DNA of 38,220 bases, from positions 1-38,220 of the forward strand of contig DBFBGQ010000104.1 in NCBI GenBank assembly GCA_048201975.1. Direction: 5' to 3'. Every line of letters begins with the position of its first letter. Within the stretch, counting starts at the first letter, position 1. This document shows positions 16,031 through 23,706 of the stretch, in pieces. The DNA is from Egerieenecus sp048201975. Its GTDB lineage: Bacteria; Bacillota; Clostridia; Christensenellales; Aristaeellaceae. Position numbers and translations under genes: made by a program. Below the pieces are notes generated by a model. It was not told the origin of the DNA. It saw only the letters and a program-made list of their open reading frames with translations, and made no database searches.

Positions 16031-16969
16031 ATGGCTGATATACAGGCGTTGACCCGGGAATGGCATGCCCCGGAGCTGCCGGAGCACATTCCCCAGGGGG
16101 ACATGCCCGGGGATAAAATATGCATTACGGAGGAGCATTTGCATAAGGCGGAGGTGCTGTTTCCTCAGCTGAAAGCCCTGCTGTGGGAGACGCTTTCCCA
16201 TCATCCCCATCAGCGGGCGGTGGTGGCGGTGTGCGGCGGCTCCGGCGTGGGCAAGTCGGAGATCGCTTCCCTGATTACGTATTATCTGAACCAGCTGGGG
16301 GTGGGCAGCTACACCCTTTCGGGGGATAACTATCCCCACCGCATTCCCAGGGACAACGACGCGGAGCGGCTGCGGGTGTTCCGGGAGGGCGGGCTGCGCG
16401 GGCTGATCGCCGCGGGGCTTTATACCCGGGCCATGGGGGATACGCTGCGGGAGCTGTGGGCCGCGGATACGGACGCTCAGGCGGACCAGGTTGAGGCATA
16501 TCCCTGGTTGGCGACCTATCAGCGCGCCGGCCGCCGCAGCCTGGGGGAGTACCTGGGCACGGAAAAGGAGATCGACTTCCGGCAGGTATCGGATATCGTG
16601 GCCCGGTTCAAGCAGGGGGCGGAAACGCTGCCCCTGAAGCGCATGGGCCGGGAAACCACCCAGCTGTGGTATGACCTGGTGGATGTGCGCCAGGTCAGGG
16701 TGCTGGTGATCGAGTGGACCCATGGGAACAGCGACTTCCTGGAGGGGGTGGATATCCCTGTGCTGCTCAACAGCACTCCCGCCGAAACCCTGGCCCACCG
16801 CCGGGCACGCAACCGGGACGGCAAGACGGACAGCGCCTTTACTACCATGGTGCTGGAGTTGGAGCAGCAAAAGCTGGACGCCCAGGCGCGCAAGGCGCGG
16901 CTGATCCTTTCCAAGGCCGGGGAGCTGATGGATTACCGGGAATACCGCCGCCGGATGGCGGAAGCGTAA
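16031..16969 (+). CDS. P-loop kinase (uridine kinase/phosphoribulokinase-like), substrate unknown
   Basis: A 312-residue cytosolic protein with a Walker A loop GGSGVGKS (69-76). A GDNYP motif about 25 residues later is where uridine and phosphoribulokinases have their substrate Asp (SDDYY/SFDDF). Further on come VLVIEWTHGNSDF, which looks like the Walker-B/substrate strand, and AHRRARNRDGKTDSAF, a lid-like basic region. It does not fit adenylylsulfate kinase or Udk closely. The ATG at 16031 was chosen because the earlier ATG (15962) lies inside the terminator and lacks a ribosome site, whereas GGAAAGGAAG precedes 16031. It is 12 bp upstream of the GH13_18 gene, so the likely substrate is a sugar or acceptor connected with that phosphorylase (inference). 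Confidence 0.8.
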   Translation: MADIQALTREWHAPELPEHIPQGDMPGDKICITEEHLHKAEVLFPQLKALLWETLSHHPHQRAVVAVCGGSGVGKSEIASLITYYLNQLGVGSYTLSGDNYPHRIPRDNDAERLRVFREGGLRGLIAAGLYTRAMGDTLRELWAADTDAQADQVEAYPWLATYQRAGRRSLGEYLGTEKEIDFRQVSDIVARFKQGAETLPLKRMGRETTQLWYDLVDVRQVRVLVIEWTHGNSDFLEGVDIPVLLNSTPAETLAHRRARNRDGKTDSAFTTMVLELEQQKLDAQARKARLILSKAGELMDYREYRRRMAEA

Positions 16970-16981
16970 GGAGATATGCGT

Positions 16982-18628
16982 ATGAACCTTGGCGCCATGC
17001 TCAATGCCTATCCCGACAGCATGGGGGGAACCCTGGGGGAGATCGCCCGGGTGCTGGACCTGCCCCAGCTGCGGGGGGCCTTCCGTTCCTTTTACATTTT
17101 GCCCAGCCTGTTTCACACGGACCTGGACCGGGGCTTTTCGGTGATCAGCTACGACCTGAACCGGCAGCTGGCCTCCCGGGAGGATCTGCAAGCCCTGAAG
17201 GCGCAAGGTATCGACCTGAAGCTGGACTTCATCCTGAACCATCTGTCGGTGCTTTCCCCCCAGTTTCAGGATATCCTGCGTCAGGGGGACGCCTCCCCCT
17301 ACCGGGATTTCTTCATCGACTGGAACAAGTTCTGGGCAGGCTGCGGGGAGATGACCCCGGAGGGATACATCCAGCCCGAGGAGAAGTATCTGCGGGAGAT
17401 GTTCTTCCGCAAGCCCGGACTGCCCATCCTGATGGCGCGGCTTCCCGACGGGCGGGAGGTCCCCTACTGGAACACATTCTATCAGGAGGTGCGCTACGCG
17501 CCTTTGGACGCCCAGGACCTGATGCCCCTGGGCATGCAGTACGGCCAGGCGGAGGCCCTGGCGCTGCAGGTGAATCAGGCGCTGGCCCAGGGCCGGAAGC
17601 CCGCGGAAATGGACCTTTCCGCTCCGGTGCGGGAGCTGCTGGAGAGCCGCCGGCGCTACCTGGGGCAGATGGACCTGAACCTGGAATCCCCCCTGGTATG
17701 GCAGTATTATGACCAGACCCTCCGCCGCCTGGCGGATTACGGCGCGGCCATTGTGCGCCTGGATGCCTTTTCCTATGCCCCCAAGGCCCCCGGCCGGCGC
17801 AATTTCCTCAACGAGCCGGAAACCTGGCAGGTGCTGGAGCGGGTGAAGGCCCTGGCAGAGCCCTACGGCCTGACGCTGCTGACGGAAATCCACGCCGCCT
17901 ATGGGGAGGGGAGCTACGCCACCCTGGCCGGCAAGGGCTACATGACCTACGATTTCTTCCTGCCGGGGCTGGTGCTGGACGCGCTGGAAGGCGGGGATGG
18001 ACGGATGCTGGTCCGCTGGGCCCGGGAGCTGACGGACAAGGGAATCGCAACGGTGAACATGCTGGGCTGCCACGACGGCATCCCCATGCTGGACCTGAAG
18101 GGGCTGCTCCCCGAGGAGCGCATCCAGGCGCTCATCGACCTGATTGTGTCCCGGGGCGGGCTGATCAAAAACCTGCACGGGCAGAAGAACGTGTATTACC
18201 AGGTCAACGCCACCTACTACAGCGCCCTGGGGGAGAACAACCGCAAGCTGCTGCTGGCCCGGGCCATCCAGCTGTTTATGCCCGGCAAGCCGCAGGTGTG
18301 GTATCTGGACCTGTTCGCCGGCAGAAACGACCTGGAGGCCGTTCACCGGGGCGGCGAGGCGGCCCACAAGGAAATCAACCGCACCAACCTGACCGCGGCG
18401 CAGGTGGAGGCGGGGCTGCAACAGCCCGTCACCAGGGATCAGCTGACGCTGCTGCGGTGGTACAACGCTTGCCCGGCCTTTGCCGGAAGCCTCTCCCTGG
18501 AACTTCCGGAGCCGCACCTGCTGCGCATGTGCTGGCAGCGGGGGAACAGCCGGGCCTCCCTGGAGGCGGACCTGCGCACACTGGCCTTTACTGCGCGCAT
18601 GGACGGCGAAACCTTTACGCAGGCATAA
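16982..18628 (+). CDS. GH13_18 glycoside phosphorylase (sucrose-phosphorylase-like)
   Basis: A 548-residue (beta/alpha)8 enzyme. The opening AYPDSMGGTLGEI and SFYILPSLFHTDLDRGFS match sucrose phosphorylases (TYPDSLG..., HILPxFxSSxDRGFA). Catalytic residues are all present: Asp261 in VRLDAFSYAPK (nucleophile), Glu302 in LLTEIHAAYG (acid/base), and His364-Asp365 in LGCHDGIP. Characterised relatives use sucrose, sucrose 6-phosphate, glucosylglycerol or glucosylglycerate and give glucose 1-phosphate. It is longer than usual (about 480-500), mainly through an extra stretch at roughly 178-228 between the WNTFYQEV strand and GQMDLN, close to the active-site entrance. ATG 16982 has AGGAG at eight bases, better than ATG 16976. 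It is coupled to the kinase upstream. Confidence 0.9.
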   Translation: MNLGAMLNAYPDSMGGTLGEIARVLDLPQLRGAFRSFYILPSLFHTDLDRGFSVISYDLNRQLASREDLQALKAQGIDLKLDFILNHLSVLSPQFQDILRQGDASPYRDFFIDWNKFWAGCGEMTPEGYIQPEEKYLREMFFRKPGLPILMARLPDGREVPYWNTFYQEVRYAPLDAQDLMPLGMQYGQAEALALQVNQALAQGRKPAEMDLSAPVRELLESRRRYLGQMDLNLESPLVWQYYDQTLRRLADYGAAIVRLDAFSYAPKAPGRRNFLNEPETWQVLERVKALAEPYGLTLLTEIHAAYGEGSYATLAGKGYMTYDFFLPGLVLDALEGGDGRMLVRWARELTDKGIATVNMLGCHDGIPMLDLKGLLPEERIQALIDLIVSRGGLIKNLHGQKNVYYQVNATYYSALGENNRKLLLARAIQLFMPGKPQVWYLDLFAGRNDLEAVHRGGEAAHKEINRTNLTAAQVEAGLQQPVTRDQLTLLRWYNACPAFAGSLSLELPEPHLLRMCWQRGNSRASLEADLRTLAFTARMDGETFTQA

Positions 18629-18631
18629 AAC

Positions 18632-18689
18632 AAGCGGCGCTCCCCGCGCCATCCGGCCAGGCCGGCAGCGGGGGAGCGCCGCTTTTTTT
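18632..18689. terminator. Bidirectional terminator after the GH13_18 gene
   Basis: AAGCGGCGCTCCCC (18632-18645) pairs with GGGGAGCGCCGCTT, with an inner CCGGCC/GGCCGG hairpin and a seven-T run. The convergent Zn-peptidase gene ends 17 bp further on. Confidence 0.9.
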
Positions 18690-18705
18690 ACAGGAATGCT
18701 GTGCC

Positions 18706-19386
18706 TTAGTCCCGGTTCCGGGCAATAATCAACAGCCGGAGCAGGGAAAGGATGCTGGTTACCGCGGCGGCCACGTAGGTAAGCGCGGCGGCGGAGAGCA
18801 CAGCCTTTACCGCGGGTTCCTCGTCCCGGGTGATGTAGCCGCCCTGGCTAAGCATGGCGATGGCGCGGCTGCTGGCGTTGAACTCCACCGGCAGGGTAAT
18901 CAGCGAGAACACCACCGACAGCGCGAAGCACAGAATGCCCAGGAACACCAGCGGTCGCCAGCTGAAGATGATCCCCAGCAGAAACAGCGGGAAGTAAGCG
19001 TTGGAGCCCAGGTTCACCAGGGGCACCACGGCGGTGCGCAGGCGCATGGGGCCGTAGCCCTCCATCTTCTGCATGGCGTGGCCCGCTTCGTGGGCGGCAA
19101 TCCCCAGCGCCGCAATGGACGTGGAGCCGTACACCCCCTGCGAAAGGGAAAGCGTCTCCGTGGCGGGGTTATAATGGTCGGTCAGGTTGCCGCTGATGGG
19201 CTCCACGCGCACCGCGTCGTTGCCGTTGCGCCGCAGCAGGTCGGCCACCACCTGGCTGGCGGGCTGCCCCAGCTGGGAGGGCACGCGGCTGTATTTGCCA
19301 TAGGCCCCATTGACCTTGGCCTGGGCCCACACCCCCAGGATGAGCCCGGGGATCAGCAGCAGATACGTCCAATCCCAGAAAAACAC
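18706..19386 (-). CDS. Membrane zinc metallopeptidase (PF04298, YugP-like)
   Basis: A 226-residue membrane protein with an N-terminal helix (LLLIPGLILGVWAQ), the zinc motif HEAGH (99-103) in GIAAHEAGHAMQKMEGY, and C-terminal helices around 125-160 and 200-222. The SQGVYGSTSIAALG segment before the motif and TLPVEFNASSRA after it are characteristic of the family. The natural substrate is unknown. It starts with GTG at 19386, and AGGAGGTG is seven bases upstream. It has its own promoter and a terminator shared with the convergent gene. Confidence 0.9.
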   Translation of the reverse strand: MFFWDWTYLLLIPGLILGVWAQAKVNGAYGKYSRVPSQLGQPASQVVADLLRRNGNDAVRVEPISGNLTDHYNPATETLSLSQGVYGSTSIAALGIAAHEAGHAMQKMEGYGPMRLRTAVVPLVNLGSNAYFPLFLLGIIFSWRPLVFLGILCFALSVVFSLITLPVEFNASSRAIAMLSQGGYITRDEEPAVKAVLSAAALTYVAAAVTSILSLLRLLIIARNRD

Positions 19387-19440
19387 GTTGTTTCACCTCC
19401 TGAATCAGCGCCTTTTGTCCGATAAAAAAAGCGCAGTCTA

Positions 19441-19470
19441 AGCATACCGCATGGATGCGGGATTTGACAA
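19441..19470 (-). promoter_or_regulatory. Promoter of the Zn-peptidase gene
   Basis: Minus strand TTGTCA (19470-19465), 18 bp, TATGCT (19446-19441). A CCGCAT-CC-ATGCGG dyad lies within the spacer and could bind a regulator. Confidence 0.5.
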
Positions 19471-19511
19471 GGGCGTTTGGCGGAAATGTCCCAAACCGCG
19501 GCTGAAAACCT

Positions 19512-19730
19512 TCATTCCTTGTCTTTGGGGCGTTTCCGCTCCCGAATCAGCTGCGCCACAAGTAGCGCCAGCACGCCCGCTGTAAGCAGAATGCCCAGGG
19601 CAAACAGCCACAGGCTGGCCTGCCGGGCCTCCAGGAAAAAACATACCAGCCCGGCGAGCCATACCAGGCCAATCAGACTGCAAAGCTTGCTGCCGGTCAA
19701 CAGCAGGTTGGTTCCACGGCGCTTGCCCAC
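19512..19730 (-). CDS. Small two-helix membrane protein of unknown function
   Basis: A 72-residue protein starting at GTG 19730 with GAAGGAGGG at ideal spacing. Longer starts up to 19817 lack a ribosome site and lie in the promoter-to-leader region. The sequence is a basic N terminus (MGKRRGTN), a helix at about 15-32 (LCSLIGLVWLAGLVCFFLE), a second at about 37-60 (LWLFALGILLTAGVLALLV), and a highly charged tail ending RERKRPKDKE. No family is recognised. It lies 125 bp upstream of the Zn-peptidase gene on the same strand. Confidence 0.6.
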   Translation of the reverse strand: MGKRRGTNLLLTGSKLCSLIGLVWLAGLVCFFLEARQASLWLFALGILLTAGVLALLVAQLIRERKRPKDKE

Positions 19731-19832
19731 GGCAGTTTTCCCTCCTTCGCGCAGCGTGAAAGCGTCGCCGGCCTGCCGCGGGCTGGCTTCATTTTGCCTC
19801 GGCCAGGTTGTACGCATGCGCGCTGCGGGAAC

Positions 19833-19861
19833 ATTGTAGCAGAATTTTCCGGGATTTGGAA
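19833..19861 (-). promoter_or_regulatory. Extended -10 promoter for the small membrane protein gene
   Basis: Minus strand TTCCAA (19861-19856), 17 bp, TACAAT (19838-19833) preceded by TG-C. Confidence 0.5.
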
Positions 19862-19989
19862 GCGCGCATCCGTTATCTTTTCATTTTTTTGGCAGGAAAA
19901 GGAATTCCTGGTCGCGAATGAATAAACATAGAGAAAAAGGTTATATTCCGGCCAAATGCGATAATTCAACAGAAAGGAGCCCGCTTTTT

Positions 19990-20772
19990 ATGAACCATTC
20001 CGCCATACGCGACCTGATTCTGGGCAACGCTTTCGAACTGTTCGGGCAGCCCAAGTGGACCTTCGGCAAGCAGACCTGCAACACCTACGAGGTGTTTGCG
20101 GAGCGCGTCCGCATTGAGGAAGGGGAAAGCATCCCCGCCTGGCCGGTGATGGAGCTGATTGAGCGGGACGAGGCGCTGACGCTGCTGTTCTCCAACTGGT
20201 TCCTGGGCGCGGCCATGCGCTCCGCCGTGACGCTCACGGAGCAGACGGATTCCAACGTTACCCTGTCCATGAACCTGCTGCCCATTTATGCCAACATGGA
20301 CAACTACGTGGAGGAGGTCAAGCGTCAGCTGGAGGCCACCGGGCTGAATCCCCGGAAGATGCAGTTTGAGCTCAGCGAGGCCCAGAACCTTTCCCACAGG
20401 GGCATCGAGAACCTGAACTACCTCCATGACGAGCTGGGGGTGGGCCTGCTGCTGGCCAATTTCGGCACCGGGCACAGCAACATCGACCTGTTGCGGGAGG
20501 TGCACTTCGACGGCGTGGAGCTGGACCGCTCCTTTGCCGCCCATGTGCCCGAGGACGACCAGACCTGCCGGATGATCGTGGCCATTCAGCACTTCGCTGA
20601 CGCCCTGGACCTGAACGTATGCGTCAAGGGCATCGAAAACCACGAGCAGTTTGAGTTCTTTGATGAGCTGGACTGCTTCAAGGGTCAGGGATATTTCATT
20701 GGCAAGCCCATGCCTCTGGACGAGCTGAAGGACTACATCCTCAAATACGCGGTGCGGCGCGGCCACGCCTGA
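19990..20772 (+). CDS. Degenerate EAL-domain protein, probably without c-di-GMP phosphodiesterase activity
   Basis: A 260-residue stand-alone EAL-fold protein. The fold is recognisable from MNLLPIY, MQFELSEAQNL, the loop-6 segment ANFGTGHSNIDLLREV, VELDRSF, VCVKGIEN and GQGYFIGKPMP. Key catalytic positions are changed: the DDFGTG loop, whose first two acids bind metal, reads ANFGTG; the lysine of the usual KIDRSF reads Glu (VELDRSF); and the AEGVE glutamate reads Lys (VKGIEN). The first EAL box is EVF. Hydrolysis is therefore unlikely, and a c-di-GMP-binding or protein-interaction role is more probable. Start 19990 has AGAAAGGAG upstream; ATG 19918 has none. It is monocistronic, followed by repeat copy 1. 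Confidence 0.85.
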   Translation: MNHSAIRDLILGNAFELFGQPKWTFGKQTCNTYEVFAERVRIEEGESIPAWPVMELIERDEALTLLFSNWFLGAAMRSAVTLTEQTDSNVTLSMNLLPIYANMDNYVEEVKRQLEATGLNPRKMQFELSEAQNLSHRGIENLNYLHDELGVGLLLANFGTGHSNIDLLREVHFDGVELDRSFAAHVPEDDQTCRMIVAIQHFADALDLNVCVKGIENHEQFEFFDELDCFKGQGYFIGKPMPLDELKDYILKYAVRRGHA

Positions 20773-20803
20773 GCCCGCGGAACCTCTCCAACATTATACG
20801 AAA

Positions 20804-21088
20804 CGCCGCTCCCGGCTGCTGCCGGGAGCGGCGCCAGACTGCTGAAAAAGGCACGCTTTTTCATATAACTGCAAGAAAAATGAAACTTCAGGTTCCCAAA
20901 CTTGCAAGAATTTCATAGCGTATGGGGCCCGAAGGTTTCCAAAGGGCGATCGGAAAGCCCTTTGGTCGCGCCCGCAGGCGCGAAATCTTCTGCGCTTGCA
21001 GGAATACAATGTAAATCTTGCACGAATTTTGAGAGCAAATACTTTGTCAACGTACTGACGCCGCTCCCGGCTGCTGCCGGGAGCGGCG
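20804..21088 (+). repeat. Structured dispersed repeat, copy 1 (hairpin-core-hairpin)
   Basis: Core 20835-21057 starts CAGACTGCTGAAAAAG and ends with the imperfect inverse (right end read inward: CAGTACGTTGACAAAG; 11 of 16 identical). Inside are GAAAAAG-gcacg-CTTTTTC, ATGAAA...TTTCAT, CCAAAGGGC-(9)-GCCCTTTGG, GCGCC-cgca-GGCGC and a TTGCA...TGCAC pair. A 30-bp hairpin (CGCCGCTCCCGGC, TGCT, GCCGGGAGCGGCG) occurs identically on both sides, at 20804-20833 and 21059-21088. It fills the gap between the 3' ends of the EAL and anti-sigma-like genes. No credible coding frame. Confidence 0.85.
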
Positions 21089-21107
21089 CTTGTGTGACAA
21101 AGGGGAT

Positions 21108-22289
21108 TCAGGGCACGGGATAGAGCACGATACCCTCCGCTGCGTCAGGGAGCCCCGCAGAGGGACCCTCCTGCGTGTAGAAGGCGTAAAGTGTCAGCGT
21201 TTCGGGAAGCTCGCCCACGCCCTGCAGGGTGAAGGCGAACTCGGTCTGCCCCTGGGGGGAGTAGGCGCATTCGGGGCGGTAGACCCGCTGCTGCTCGTCC
21301 ATGGCCATGATTTCAATCCAGGCGTCCTCCGCGGTTTCGGGCGGGGAAAGCAACGTTTCCAGGGGCGCTTCGCAGCGAAGGGTCAGCATGGCCGCCATGG
21401 GGGATACCTCCGCCTCCACGGTGCACGCCGCGCCTCCAAGCTGCCCGGTCCCGGTCATTTTCAGGGTTGCGCCGGAGGCGTGGGGCACCGTTGCCGTAAG
21501 CGCCCCGGCATCGCTGCGCTGGGTGCCCATGTAGCACTTTTCCCCGTCGAAGTAGACGGTCTGCACGCTCTGGTACAGCTGAATGGAAAGGTTCAGCGTC
21601 TCCCGTGCCTCCACCGCCTGGGGGAGGGGCAGGGCGAAGGAACGCATTTCATAATAGGTTCCGTCCTCGCCGTAGTCCACATAGGCGGAGGCGGGCGGCA
21701 GGTCGATGCCGTCGTCGGTGAGGGTGTGATCGCTGGGATACACGGTATAGGCGCGGAAGCCGTAGGGGGTTCCGCTCTGCACCGCCTGGTTATAGGCGGT
21801 CAGAACCGCGGCGCCTGCGACCTGAGCGCCGGGAATCGCCACGGGCTGGGGGAGCGCTTCCGTCATGGCGGCCAGCTCCTGAGCGCTGGGGGTATAGGCT
21901 TCATAGCGCGGGAGCTGGGTCACGGACAGGGCCAGATTCAGCGTCAGGCCGTCGTAGTAGGCGCTGTCGATCCGGCCAAGGCTCCAAGTATCGGTCTGCG
22001 CGGGCTCCGCTGTGGCAAGCGAGGCCTCCTCCGCCACCCGGGCATAGCGCTGGTCGTGACGGCCAAAGAAATGGAACAGGTTCAGGTGCTCCGCCAGGGC
22101 CACCGAGGCCGCGGCAAGCAGCAGCGCCAGTAGACAGATGAGCACCGGAGAAAGTTTGCGCTTCATGGGCAGGTTCGCCCTCCTTTCCTGTTGGACGGCG
22201 GCTCGGATGCGCGCGCGCCGCGCTCCGTCGGCCTGCAGGCCGGAAAGGCGGCGGTCGATGGGATCCCGCAAGTTTTTGTCCTCAAGCAT
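21108..22289 (-). CDS. Membrane-anchored anti-sigma-like protein paired with the ECF sigma factor
   Basis: A 393-residue protein: a short cytoplasmic N terminus with a basic, arginine-rich helix (DGARRARIRAAVQQERRA), one membrane helix at about 47-66, and a large extracytoplasmic domain rich in beta strands, with no recognised enzyme motif. It overlaps the end of the sigma gene by eight bases, the arrangement of ECF sigma/anti-sigma pairs in Bacillota, where the partner holds the sigma factor at the membrane until an envelope signal arrives. The outside part resembles DUF4179-type proteins only vaguely. Anti-sigma function rests on gene order and topology. Confidence 0.75.
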   Translation of the reverse strand: MLEDKNLRDPIDRRLSGLQADGARRARIRAAVQQERRANLPMKRKLSPVLICLLALLLAAASVALAEHLNLFHFFGRHDQRYARVAEEASLATAEPAQTDTWSLGRIDSAYYDGLTLNLALSVTQLPRYEAYTPSAQELAAMTEALPQPVAIPGAQVAGAAVLTAYNQAVQSGTPYGFRAYTVYPSDHTLTDDGIDLPPASAYVDYGEDGTYYEMRSFALPLPQAVEARETLNLSIQLYQSVQTVYFDGEKCYMGTQRSDAGALTATVPHASGATLKMTGTGQLGGAACTVEAEVSPMAAMLTLRCEAPLETLLSPPETAEDAWIEIMAMDEQQRVYRPECAYSPQGQTEFAFTLQGVGELPETLTLYAFYTQEGPSAGLPDAAEGIVLYPVP

Positions 22290-22785
22290 CGTACCACTCC
22301 TCCAAGCTGCCTTTGAGCATGCGTTCGGCTTTTTTCAGGCGGTATTGGATGGTTCTGCGGGAGTGCCCCAGCAGGTCCGCCACTTCCTGGAGGGGGAACC
22401 CCTGGTAATACCGCAGAATGACGGCCTGGCGAAGGCTGTCGGGCAGGCCGAGAATGGCCCGGGTGACCGTGTCGTCGCGCTCCCGGAAGGGCACGGCGGG
22501 CTCCGGCAGGTCCTCCATGCGGATGCGGCGGTCCACGTGAAGGAACCACTTCCCTCGCCGCAGGTCCCGGCAGGTGTTCACCGCGATGCGCATGAGCCAG
22601 CTCTTCTCCGAGGCCTCGCCCCGGAAGCTGTCATAGGACTGCCAGGCTTTCACGAAGGTATCCTGCACCGCGTCCTCGGCCAGGGAAAGGTCCCTGAGCA
22701 GCAGGTAGCATGTGCGCAGCAGGGGTACCTCCCACTGGGCCATGGCCTGCTCCAGCCAGCGGTCCCGGTCCTCTTTACCGGCCAT
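22282..22785 (-). CDS. ECF-type RNA polymerase sigma factor
   Basis: A 167-residue sigma-70 family protein. Region 2 shows RTCYLLLRDLSLAEDAVQDT then FVKAWQSYDSFRG and WLMRIAVNTCRDLRR. Region 4 shows LPDSLRQAVILRYYQGFP and LQEVADLLGHSRRTIQYRLK. There is no region 3, as expected for ECF sigma factors. The ATG at 22785 is preceded by AAAGGTGG at eight bases; a GTG at 22797 is an alternative with a weaker site. The gene lies just upstream of its likely membrane regulator, and repeat copy 2 lies immediately upstream, within about 80-310 bp of its start, so the promoter must be in or next to the repeat. No clear ECF autoregulatory promoter was found. Confidence 0.92.
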   Translation of the reverse strand: MAGKEDRDRWLEQAMAQWEVPLLRTCYLLLRDLSLAEDAVQDTFVKAWQSYDSFRGEASEKSWLMRIAVNTCRDLRRGKWFLHVDRRIRMEDLPEPAVPFRERDDTVTRAILGLPDSLRQAVILRYYQGFPLQEVADLLGHSRRTIQYRLKKAERMLKGSLEEWYDA

Positions 22786-22860
22786 GTCCTCCACCACCTT
22801 TCATCTATTCAGACGAAATCCGCCGCGCAAATGCGCAATGCCGCGCACACAAAAATGCAG

Positions 22861-23140
22861 GGCCCTGCCACGGAGGGCGGCAGGGTCCAGGCTGTTGAAA
22901 AAGGCATGCATGGTCATGCCTGCAAGAAAAATGAAACCTACGTCTCCATAGCCTACAAAAGTTTCAACACGTATGGGGACCGAAGGTTTCCAAAGGGCGA
23001 TCGGAAAGCCCTTTGGTCGCGCCCGCAGGCGCGAAACTCTCTGCGTTTGCAAGAATACAATGTAAATCTTGCAAGAATTTTCGAGATAAAATACTTTGTC
23101 AACGAACGGAAGGCCCTGCCGTTTTTCGCGGCAGGGCCTT
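22861..23140 (+). repeat. Structured dispersed repeat, copy 2
   Basis: Core 22888-23109, starting CAGGCTGTTGAAAAAG; right end read inward CCGTTCGTTGACAAAG. It contains CCAAAGGGC/GCCCTTTGG, GCGCC/GGCGC and TTGCAAG...CTTGCAA (seven perfect pairs). Flanking hairpins share the stem CCCTGCC/GGCAGGG but differ in the loop: left 22861-22887, right 23110-23140 (AAGGCCCTGCCG, TTTTTCG, CGGCAGGGCCTT). It lies between the sigma-factor start and the 3' end of ridA. Confidence 0.85.
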
Positions 23141-23216
23141 GCTTCCATAAAAGAACGCAGCTTTTTCACCGGGGCAAGACAACCTCGGGAAAGGTGAGGT
23201 CCCGGAAGGGCCGTCT

Positions 23217-23681
23217 TCAGCCCTCCGCCACCTCCACGGTGAGCTCCGCCTCCACGGGCATGTTCATGGGCAGGGAGGCCACGCCAAAGGCGCAGCGGGC
23301 ATGCTTGCCCTGCTCCCCAAAAACCTTGCCCAGCAGGTCGCTGAGGCCGTTGGCCACCTGGGGCTGCTGGGTGAACTCCGGGGTGGAGGCCACATAGATG
23401 CGCGCGTCCAGAACGCGGGTGATCCGGTCCAGGTCGCCCAGGTGCTTTTTCAGCTGGGCCAGCAGGTTCATGGCGCACAGCTGCGCAGCCTGGTAGCCCT
23501 GCTCCACGGTGAGCTCCGCGCCCAAGCGGCCCACAAAAGGCTTCTCCCCGTTGCGCACGGGGAGCTGGCCGGAGCACCAGACGATGCGGCCGCTCTGGGT
23601 CACGGGCACATAGGCGGCCACGGGCGCGGGGGCGTCGGGCAACGGACCATATTGCTGGGAGAGCACGGTTTCAGCGCGCAT
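23217..23681 (-). CDS. RidA/YjgF-family protein (enamine/imine deaminase type)
   Basis: A 154-residue cytosolic protein of the YjgF/YER057c/UK114 superfamily. It has the usual N-terminal strand VTQSGRIVWCSGQLPV, the VEQGYQAAQLCAMNLLAQLK helix, the ITRVLDARIYV strand, and the end block HARCAFGVASLPMNMPVEAE, where the arginine corresponds to the catalytic Arg105 of RidA. It is somewhat longer than RidA proper (about 128 aa) and belongs to one of the Rid side families, so imine hydrolysis is probable but not certain. AAGGAGGGA precedes the ATG. It begins 25 bp after the alaS stop on the same strand, so the two are likely one operon. Confidence 0.88.
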   Translation of the reverse strand: MRAETVLSQQYGPLPDAPAPVAAYVPVTQSGRIVWCSGQLPVRNGEKPFVGRLGAELTVEQGYQAAQLCAMNLLAQLKKHLGDLDRITRVLDARIYVASTPEFTQQPQVANGLSDLLGKVFGEQGKHARCAFGVASLPMNMPVEAELTVEVAEG

Positions 23682-23706
23682 GGGGATTCCCTCCTTGTTG
23701 TTCGGT

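Noticed and set aside
3847..18652. Very long minus-strand open frames opposite the reductase, permease, binding-protein, GH112 and kinase/GH13 genes
   Set aside because: They are shadows of GC-rich genes on the plus strand: low-complexity His/Gly/Val/Ala composition, no ribosome sites, no recognisable domains, and each lies fully across well-supported genes.
20804..21088. Hairpins flanking the repeats as ordinary rho-independent terminators
   Set aside because: None is followed by a T run on either strand; they may still slow transcription, but they are better treated as part of the repeat structure.
22801..23577. Minus-strand open frame crossing ridA and repeat copy 2 (segment with RLRARPKGFPIALW)
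   Set aside because: The same peptide appears wherever the repeat occurs because the repeat DNA is conserved; it lacks a start signal and is broken differently in each copy, so it is a by-product of the repeat.
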